A stretch of DNA of 64,000 bases, taken from positions 372,001 through 436,000 of the forward strand of contig JAITYX010000119.1 in NCBI GenBank assembly GCA_021018815.1. Reading direction: 5' to 3'. The notes beneath the pieces are model-generated. The model saw only the letters and a list, made by a program, of their open reading frames with translations, was not told the DNA's origin and made no database searches. Origin of the DNA: Talinum fruticosum (Eukaryota > Streptophyta > Magnoliopsida > Caryophyllales > Talinaceae). Of this stretch, positions 56,577-64,000 are shown piece after piece (the stretch's first letter is position 1; every line of letters begins with the position of its first letter). The position numbers were made by a program, and so were the translations under genes.

Positions 56577-57370
56577 TAAGGGGTATTTGGTTAGAGGTTT
56601 GGTAATAGAATTTGACATCCTTAGGTATCAAATTTCCATAACTTGTGTTTGGTTGAACTTTTAAGGAATGGAATTTGATTTTTAGGGGTATCAAATCCCC
56701 CTCAAATCCAAAGATTTTTATTCCTCTCATTTTTAGATGTATCAAATCTCATTTCTCCAAGGAATTAGATTTTCTTTTTCCAAAAAAATATTCATGAAAT
56801 CCCATTTTCTTCCATTTTTCATTAAATCCCAATTATTAATAAAATATGCTTATGTTTATTTTTATTTTATGATATGTCACTTAAAATTTTCAAATATTAC
56901 GTAAGTGATAAAGTTTATATACAAAATGTCACTTTTGCACGTAGATGAAGGTTAACATGAATTTTATTTGCTAATTTTAGTTAGAGCACGTTATGAAACT
57001 ATTTTCAAATAAAGCTTATAAAGCTCATTTGTTATTATTTTGATTTTGTTGTCATTTTTTTTTTGTTACAATGGTATATAATTTTGGTATGTAAATTTGA
57101 TAAAAAAAATGAATTAATTAAAGATAATAAATATTATTTATTTTAAAAAATAAAGGTTTAAAAGTGGTTCTTCACATTTACAATGAAAAACATAATTTTA
57201 GTTTAGGAAAATGTATTAAAAAAATAGTTTTGATTTTATTACATAACTAAATCAAATAGTAGAAATTCAGTTCCGATTTCATTCTCGATTTGAACCAAAC
57301 ACTTGATTTCATGAATCAAGTCTCATTCCATTCTTCTCGGATTTCGGGTTTCATTTCATTCTATTCCAGT
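56577..57370. other. AT-rich, possible hAT-like MITE remnant
   Basis: The start GGGGTATTTGGTTAGAGG and a later AACCAAACACTTG (about 57293) could be diverged terminal inverted repeats, with short ATTTGAT/ATCAAAT motifs between. No duplication. No gene. Confidence 0.3.
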
Positions 57371-58480
57371 TTTGTTGCAATGACTTGGGAAATAATGTAT
57401 GTGACATGTATAATATATTATATAATTTAATTTGATGAAATGTTGAATTTGTGATATACATTCTTGTAATCATTGCAAGGTATGCGAGCGTAACGATTGC
57501 GGAAGATAGTTGCATATTGGAATAACATGAACAATACTTTTGAGCGTTAATAGTAGATGGATTCTGTAAACTTTAGTCAAAAGTACTCCAATATCCGCTT
57601 CAATATCTCCATAAGTGGTTGTTGCATAAGTAACCATCAATATCTACATAAATAGGCGGGTTTCATCAATTTGACTTGTCCTAAAAATGTGCCTTCTCCC
57701 CCAAGTCTATATAAGTGGTTGTTGCATACTTCCCTATTGTAACTTTTGCTTCAAAATCTGTCGCTACAATTGTTGTTTGTATATGTATTGATGATAATTT
57801 TGAGATAAGCTGTGGTTGTTGGGAACCAAGCTGTTGAGGCCTTCACTACATCCGCCTTTAGGCATTTGTCAATAAATTTATGGATTACCACTGTGGCTAT
57901 AGGCATTGTTCATTAAACAACAACAATGTTCCTATTTTACAATATAAATTTTATTAATATTTTTCTTGAAAAATTAAAAGTATTAGATAAAGAGAAGAAT
58001 GCTCTACTTTACAAATCAATATTCTGATTGTTCTTTAACTTATATTAGAATATTAAAATTGTATTTAATCATTACATTTTGAATATTTCTAATCAAATTA
58101 ATTAGATATTACATATGGAATTTGCAAAAAATAAAATAATATAATACAGGAATTGCATTGAAATTTGTAAAAATTAAATGACATAAAATGAGTTGTGAAG
58201 CTTGCCCGTTAAAAGCTAAAGTGCTCACATTTATGTATACATTCCTTCCATGTAGGAGTGAACACAAAATTAAGGGAAGAAATGACCAGAAGACATCTTA
58301 TCAATTTGCAAAATTACCCCACTAGATCGAGATGTCTATCATACCTTATTAATTCTATATATTTGCAGGCCCCCGCAGAGAGATAAATGGAATGAGAGAG
58401 GAAAGGAAAGATAACCTTCTGATTCATGTGAGGTACTAATTAAAGGAACAAGGCCATCATCTTCCTCATCTTTTCCTCGT
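57371..58480. other. Intergenic, AT-rich; no gene recognised
   Basis: Two similar segments (about 57590-57640 and 57680-57730) share ATA-AAGTGGTTGTTGCATA. Nothing else recognised. Confidence 0.5.
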
Positions 58481-58678
58481 CTATATTTTTTCCTTTTGCT
58501 GATGATCAATTTCCTTCCTTAGAGCTGATATCCCAAAGGCAGCATATGCCTTTCCAAAAAGTCGTCCATTGACTTCTTTTGAAAAAACTGCAACTGGGTT
58601 TCTTATGGTAATTCCAATTACTTCAGGCCTTTTTGCATCATACTTCCTCACCACTTTCAGTAGTACCTCTACTACCGT
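58481..58678 (-). pseudogene. Exon-like coding fragment, possibly from plant ribonuclease J
   Basis: A minus-strand frame of about 65 codons reads TVVEVLLKVVRKYDAKRPEV, then IGITIRNPVAVFSKEVNGRL, then FGKAYAAFGISALRKEIDHQ, ending at a TAG (58481-58483). It has no ATG and reads like an internal or terminal exon of a conserved protein. From memory, the arrangement KRPEV-A-ENP-AV--DE---RL-GK---G--ALRK- resembles the region of plant ribonuclease J between its catalytic and C-terminal domains; this is not checked. It is probably a gene fragment captured or left by a transposition event, as no other exon is visible within several kb. Confidence 0.5.
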
Positions 58679-59024
58679 TCACTCCATATGAGCAAGAGGA
58701 AAATTACACGACAACTACAATGTGCAGCAAGAGCAGCTTTGTGCAGCCCATTTGAAAGCTTTCCATCTAGCCATCAGCAACGTGTAGTTATTCTTATTTT
58801 CCCTTTTAAGTAATTATCTGTTGAGCCCTCTGTACCTTGAGGACATAACACCTCCATGCTTCAGCACATAAATAAAAGGGTACAGTTAGGGAACAATGGA
58901 TGTGCAAAGAAGCTCGTAAAAGTTAAAATGCTGATTGCTCTTTATCTTTGTCCTGCCTTACTACAATTATACCATCTGAAGTAATTTTCATTCTCTCATC
59001 AATACAAAATTCAGCGAATATACC
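58679..59024. other. Intergenic; no gene recognised
   Basis: No coding motif or repeat border apart from the beginning of the next element. Confidence 0.45.
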
Positions 59025-60950
59025 CGTAGGAACCAGCGACCCCCGCCTAACCTCCCTGTTAGGGGGCAGGGTGGACAGCGGACCAAAGTTTCCCCACCAA
59101 GCTCTTGTTTTTGGTTTTAGAAATGATTTTTGAAAGTGGGATGCGTCTCTTATTGAGATTTTCGATTTTTGTAATTTAATTTGAAATGGTTTAAGCAAAG
59201 TAGTGATTGACGATTTTTATTAATCATTTTATTTTAGAAATTAATTTTAGAGGGTCTCGGAATATTATTTCATAATTTAAGAAAAGGGAACAAATACAAT
59301 TCATATTGTGCCGCAAGGCTTTTGGGCCAAAAGGTTTGATAACACCAGTTTAGACCAAGAGCCAAGCTCGGCTACTCGACCGGCACCGACGAGAGCCGGT
59401 GTCGCTCGATCATTGGCATCGGCTATAGGTCGAGACTAATGAATCGAGTCTCGGTCTATAGTCTTGGCTGTCACAAAATAAAATTAATTTTTACCCATTT
59501 CAAATCATAAATGCCAAGATGCAATTTAAGAGAAATAAATAGAAAAAGGGAGATTTGCCAATTAGTTTTAGGAATACAAAACTAACAAAAATAAAAGAAT
59601 ACTATTCCAACCTTAGTATGGAAAAACTAAACTTGAAAAAGGTTTAAGAAATGACTCCATCGATCCGTAACCGAGAATCGATGTTCGGGGTGAAGGTACA
59701 AAATGTAGGGACAAGTCCTCCATTTCACTCGTCAATAGATGACCTTTACTAGTTCGAATTGTGAGTCAAAATGATGTATTTTCAATCAAGCATTCAACAT
59801 GCGAATACCAAAAATAAATCAATCAAACATGCTAGGAAAGCAGTAAAAGCATATAAGAAAGCGAAAAGGAAAGCAAGAAAAATAAAATTATAGTGGGCAT
59901 GGAGGAATTAAAAGCTATTACATTTTAATCCACAATACAAAAAGCATTAAAAGCATAAATTAAATAAACCATAAGCGGGACTAAAAGTAGATTGAGCGCC
60001 CGAAGTTGTTGCACTCGCTAACTTGGTTCACGAACATAATCTGAAAGCGTGAAGCGGACGAGCAAGATTGAGAGGGGTTATTTTGAGGAATTTATGAAGG
60101 TAAGTAGTGTGGAAAAGGGATGTTTGGTAGTGTAGTGGTAATGAGCTAAAAATTAATCAAGAACATTAATTTTCAGTAGCTCTTGGTTTAAATTTAGTAT
60201 GACTTAAGTTAACATGCAGCAACATTAATTTTCAGCAACTTCTAGCTTTCTTCAGGAACCCTCAAAATAAAGGAAATGATCCTCTATTTATAGTAGTAAG
60301 GTTAGGTCATAAAAAATGACATAAAAGAATACAAACAACCGTCAAGCAAAAAACCGGAATGGATCGCGATGTGCTTCCAGGAGAAAAAAACGGAATAAAA
60401 TCAATTTGGACCAAAAATCCCATGGGAGGGGCCGAGATACACGGCGCTAGAGCAAAACATAGCGTTTTGGCATGGTGAGCCATGAAACACGGTGCCGGCC
60501 AAAACGGTGTCATACGGATGCCTTAGAGTTCCGTGCCTTGGTTGGTCACTAGAGGAACAAAATGCAGTGTTTTGGCATTGTAATCCATGAAATGCACTCG
60601 CCAGTCAAACGATATTGTACGGACGTTTGAGCTCGTGTTACGTTGGAACACTAAGAATAAAATGTTGCGTTTAGAGCATAGTTAAGGCTAGAATGTGGCG
60701 TCGACCTTCTCCTAATTGGGAGTCCAACTTAGGCTTGATTTGACCGAAGAAAACGGTTTTGTGTGCTGGCCCAAACAAAAAGGCTAATTTTGTGGCGTTA
60801 ATGGGTTCTTTGTGGTTTATCGGCTTCCATCACGCCAATCGGACTTCGACCGTGATCCGAGTTCACAAACAGGACCGAGATTACATCACCTGGCTGACAA
60901 AATAAAATAACAGAAATAAAGGAGATAAGACACATTTTCGGTGTCTACGA
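59025..60950 (-). mobile_element. Relative of the LTR-like element at 14551-16496
   Basis: Shared blocks in the same order include GGAACC near the left end, TCGGAATATTATTT, TAGTTTTAGGAATACAAAACTAACAAA, TAGTATGGAAAAACTAA, AACCGAGAATCGATGTTCGG and TTTACTAGTTCGA. A minus-strand TATA-like CTATAAATAG occurs at 60283-60292, and the right end reads GTGTCTAC. The termini are degraded (CGTAGG... and ...CTACG) compared with TGTAAG...GTGTACA. No coding content. It is probably an older solo LTR or a non-coding LTR derivative. Confidence 0.6.
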
Positions 60951-61565
60951 GTTAGCCCCCACTTTGACCGAGTTTGAAAGACGAAGGGTCAAAGTAGACA
61001 TTAAAGGATACTTATCTCGCCTTTTGGCATTGCTTCAAATGTCAATCGATTCGAGATGTTTGGAATTGGCTTTTGTTGAACCCGAACTCCAAAACAGGGG
61101 GCCAAGACTTGATCACGATTCATGCTTTCGAAATCTAGCTAAACGATCCTAAGCTTGGCTTGATTAAAGTCTTGAAGCTCGACAATTTTTGTTGAAGTTT
61201 GATCGTCTTTCGATATAAAGCTTGGCTTAATAATTCCGCTATACTAACATATTCGTTAGTAGATAGTCATATTCATGAAAGTTCGAGTATTTTTCCTAAA
61301 TAATTCAGTAAAAAACAAAGTGAAGAATAAATATGATAAAGTTAGATTGGTGGGCTCCAAGGATCCACTTGCTTGCACAATACCCCAAAATCATCCAGCC
61401 ACGCCCGATAAGACACCACACCGGCTAGACCTAACCTACACCTGCAAGGCTATCGCCGAGCTGACTCCGGTCAAGCCTCATGGTTGGCGCCGGCTAGGCT
61501 TTGGGCGAGCTAGTCTCGGTGCATGCACTTGGTTTCCTTTTGCTTGGTTTCCTTTTTCTTTTTAA
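60951..61565. other. Intergenic flank of two elements; no gene recognised
   Basis: Begins GTTAGCCCCCACTTTGACC and ends in ATTTT, the left copy of the target duplication of the next solo LTR. The two short frames here show no recognisable protein. Confidence 0.4.
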
Positions 61566-61570
61566 ATTTT

Positions 61571-63151
61571 TGAAGACTCGGACACTCGCTCAATACTTTT
61601 CCGAGCTGTACAAAAGGAATCGAGTATAACAATCTCGTACTTATAGAGTTTTGATTCCAAGGCATTCTCTGTTTGCTAGAAACTTTTCTAAGTGATACGG
61701 TATCTTATCTAATTGATACGACTTTTACTTCGTGTATTTCTTGCTTATCCTTGAGTGACTCGGAAAATTGATATGCGTATCTCACTCGGTTCGAGTCCCT
61801 CATCACTCGGATTTATCGCATATTGAATAGACTAGTATTTCATCTTTCCTCACTCGGATCCGACTTACGGTTATAAGTTCTATGTTGTTATAGTCGGTAT
61901 TTCTAGTCCGTTTCATGCTTAGTCTATATCAAGTTACTTCACTCGATATTCTTTATATAACTTGATTCTTCGCTTAGACTTAATCGGATGGAATTTTGAG
62001 CTATATGGATATTAGACTCGGAAAATTCCATTTCGTTTCGACTCGGATAATCGGTTGTTTAATTATCTTAATAATTTTATTATCTCGTGTCTAATCTTGG
62101 ACCAAAGTATTTTATACTTTGAGAACCAAAATTGATTTACTTTTGTAGGTTATTCAAACGAGGATACACTTTCCAAACTATAAAAGTAACCGGCTTCGTA
62201 ACGTCAAATCACCAACAGACATGGCTTTTCACCTTCTCCGCTTCAGTCCCGGAAGATTGTGTCGAGGCCGTTCGTTTCCAAATCTGGAAAACTGGAACGC
62301 CAAGCTTAACGGTGGTTTCTACCTTATCTTTAAAGACACCACCAAGTGGTTTTGGGACTTCCAAGAGAGTTAAACCGTTGTCCAATGTTTACATTACAAC
62401 GGATACTTTCTGAGTGACTCGAAAGCTTCGTCAACGGTCACAAAGGACTCTTAGTCAGCAGATAAAGATAACGGCTACTCTGCCTGGTCATCTATAAATA
62501 GAAGCCACCTCACAAGACTTGAAGATTGCCGAAATTATTGTTAATACACATACTTGAGCAAAGTCATTGTATTTACTCTCAATCTTCTACTTACAACTCC
62601 TACCCCGTAATTCATTATTTTCCGAGTTGTAAGGTCTTGTACTCGCTTACAAACACTTTCTTACTTTCTCTGTAAGGTCCCTTGACTAAGCCGTAAGGGT
62701 TAACTCAGCTTAGTTGTCCCTAGCTGTAAGGGTTATCTCAGCTAGGAAGTACTAGATCGGATAAGGGAATTTCGAGTCTAGGAAAACTTGTATAGAGTTG
62801 TCTAAGGGAGCAACTCGGGTTCAGTCAGTTCACGATATTTTGTGGACTCAAAATAGTGGATTTGACTTCGTGCTTGGACTAGCACGGTCCGTGGTTTTCT
62901 ACCCCGGGAGGGTTTCCACGTAATCTCTAAGTGTTATCTTTCCGAGTTCATTCTAGACTCGGACAATTTTACTGACTCTTGCTTATCCATTAGTGATAGC
63001 ATTTCGAGTCTAAACTTTTCGACCCTGCTGATAGACTCGTAATCTGTCTCTGTCTTGTTTTTGACAAAAGAGCTAAAGTTTCCACGAAAAACTTCCATCA
63101 CCCTATTCACCCCCTCTAGGGTGACTCGGACTCTCCCCGAGCAAACCTTCA
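61571..63151 (+). mobile_element. Solo LTR of the Sirevirus-like family, TSD ATTTT
   Basis: The 1581-bp LTR starts TGAAGACTCGGACACTCGC and ends GAGCAAACCTTCA, closely matching 2915-4505 along its whole length. ATTTT is present at 61566-61570 and 63152-63156, a perfect 5-bp duplication, so it is a complete solo LTR. The TATA box CTATAAATAG lies at 62492-62501, in the same direction as the plant-mobile-domain gene that follows. Confidence 0.93.
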
Positions 63152-63190
63152 ATTTTGTCTCATGGACTTATGAAGTTAGCTAAATTTACA

Positions 63191-63198
63191 TATAAAAG
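63191..63198 (+). promoter_or_regulatory. TATA box of the plant-mobile-domain gene
   Basis: TATAAAAG lies 155 bp upstream of the candidate first codon region at about 63353, and 39 bp downstream of the end of the solo LTR. Confidence 0.5.
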
Positions 63199-63352
63199 GG
63201 GATCCTTGTGTGTTCATTTTGCATACTCTATTTGCTCTTCTCTTTGCTTCTTCTTGCTTACTCTAACTTGCTTCCTTCTTGCTCTAGCTTACTCTCATCT
63301 TGCCTCGAGAAAACTTAGATTAGTTTTCTTGTAAAATTTCCGCAAAATTGTC

Positions 63353-64000
63353 ATGGAGACGTGCTAATCCTATTAGGAGGACAAGAGCCGAGGGCCTAAC
63401 TTACGATAACTTCCTAGAGCGGGAGTGGCACCCTCACCATGAATGGAACCTCAATGACCTTTTAGTGGAGGCTGAGAGCCATGTTTCTTCACTTTCCATA
63501 TCTTCTACGGTAAGCACCTTGACATGAGTTTCTCCTTTTCATGTGTTAATGTGGCATCTTCAACTAAGACTTTTGTTGAATTTCATTTTTGTAGAGAGGA
63601 AACGTTTAGAGTAGTGGTGCCACCACAAAGTTTTTGACACCTTTAAGGAGCAAAACTAACCCTTAGAGCAAATTATGGCTAGTCTTGGGTTCGCCCTCTT
63701 TTTCTTGCTTTAAACCACATGACCGGAAAGAAAGTGACCCTACCCAAGCCATTTGTGAACAGTTTTGGGACACCACCAATACCTTTCATCTCCCATTTGG
63801 GGAGATGACTATTACTCCTCTAAATTTTTTTCATTCCGACGGGGTTTGGGCTTTTCGGGGAACCCTTAGCTTATGATCGGGACTTGTATAAAAGCTGCGA
63901 CTATTTGCATCACCTTTTTGGTCCGATAGCTAACCGATTTCCTGGGGCTAATTAGTTCAATTATTCCATCCTTTTTGAGGCCTTTGAGAATGTTGAGTTG
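63353..64000 (+). pseudogene. Plant mobile domain (PMD) gene, 5' part with intron, cut by window edge
   Basis: Exon 1 (63353-63509) reads, one base off the ATG at 63353, RANPIRRTRAEGLTYDNFLE then WHPHHEWNLNDLLVEAESHV. An 85-bp intron follows: GTAAGC at 63510 and TTTTTGTAG ending at 63594. Exon 2 continues in shifting frames with VFDTFKEQN, EQIMASLGFA, then FWDTTNTFHLPFGEMTIT (63766 on) and GLGFSGEPLAYD-type sequence. FHLP-GEMT-T followed by a GL-GEP segment is the signature of the plant mobile domain (PF10536), shared by cellular MAIN-type proteins and by transposon-encoded proteins. Frameshifts near the ATG and in exon 2 suggest a pseudogene. The retained intron argues against a processed copy. 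Confidence 0.7.

Noticed and set aside
58923..59198. 91-residue minus-strand ORF
   Set aside because: It crosses the left border of the LTR-like element at 59025 and shows no conserved motif.

Overview
This is eukaryotic plant nuclear DNA, most likely from a eudicot. The evidence is a class II TCP transcription factor carrying a miR319 target site, several plant-specific retrotransposon lineages (a Tat-type Ty3/gypsy element with a second RNase H domain, and two Ty1/copia elements), and plant DNA transposons (PIF/Harbinger, hAT, CACTA, Tourist-type MITEs). Only one gene looks intact, the TCP gene at 48692-50194 (minus). Nearly everything else is a layered graveyard of mobile elements, so most open reading frames here are fragments broken by frameshifts and stops.

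Layout. 1-4505: 3' end of a large Sirevirus-like copia element (end of pol, a 2.6-kb extra 3' region, polypurine tract, 3' LTR). Further copies of this LTR family lie at 5214-6952 (inverted solo LTR, duplication CAACG), 8640-9939 (truncated) and 61571-63151 (solo LTR, duplication ATTTT). 4517-8634 may be a long Del/Tekay-like LTR that received the inverted solo LTR. 11829-14372 is a 2.5-kb foldback element with arms over 900 bp. A second, smaller foldback (14388-16800) is split by a 1.95-kb solo LTR whose relative lies at 59025-60950. 17113-31380 is a decayed, about 14-kb Tat-lineage gypsy element. It has gag, protease, reverse transcriptase, RNase H, a second RNase H and integrase on the plus strand. 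Two antisense units, each with its own TATA-like box, follow on the minus strand. A 1.4-kb insertion interrupts the integrase C-terminus. 34848-40632 is a copia element with both LTRs and a GTTAA duplication, carrying nested hAT and CACTA-type MITEs. 42115-43359 is an AT-rich palindrome. 44118-48130 is a MITE cluster.

The TCP gene is flanked by insertions: a hAT-like MITE about 560 bp beyond its stop codon, and a 4.2-kb two-gene PIF/Harbinger element starting 587 bp upstream of its ATG. At the right edge a plant-mobile-domain gene with a visible intron begins; a solo LTR ends 39 bp upstream of its TATA-like box. A short minus-strand exon-like fragment at 58481-58678 is the only other trace of ordinary coding sequence.

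Of the candidates for something undescribed, the most interesting are the two antisense promoter-plus-ORF units in the gypsy element, including an uninterrupted 161-residue ORF of unknown function, and the GCACGG...CCGTGC palindrome array in the sequence inserted into the integrase. All family assignments come from reading motifs by eye; no database search was possible.
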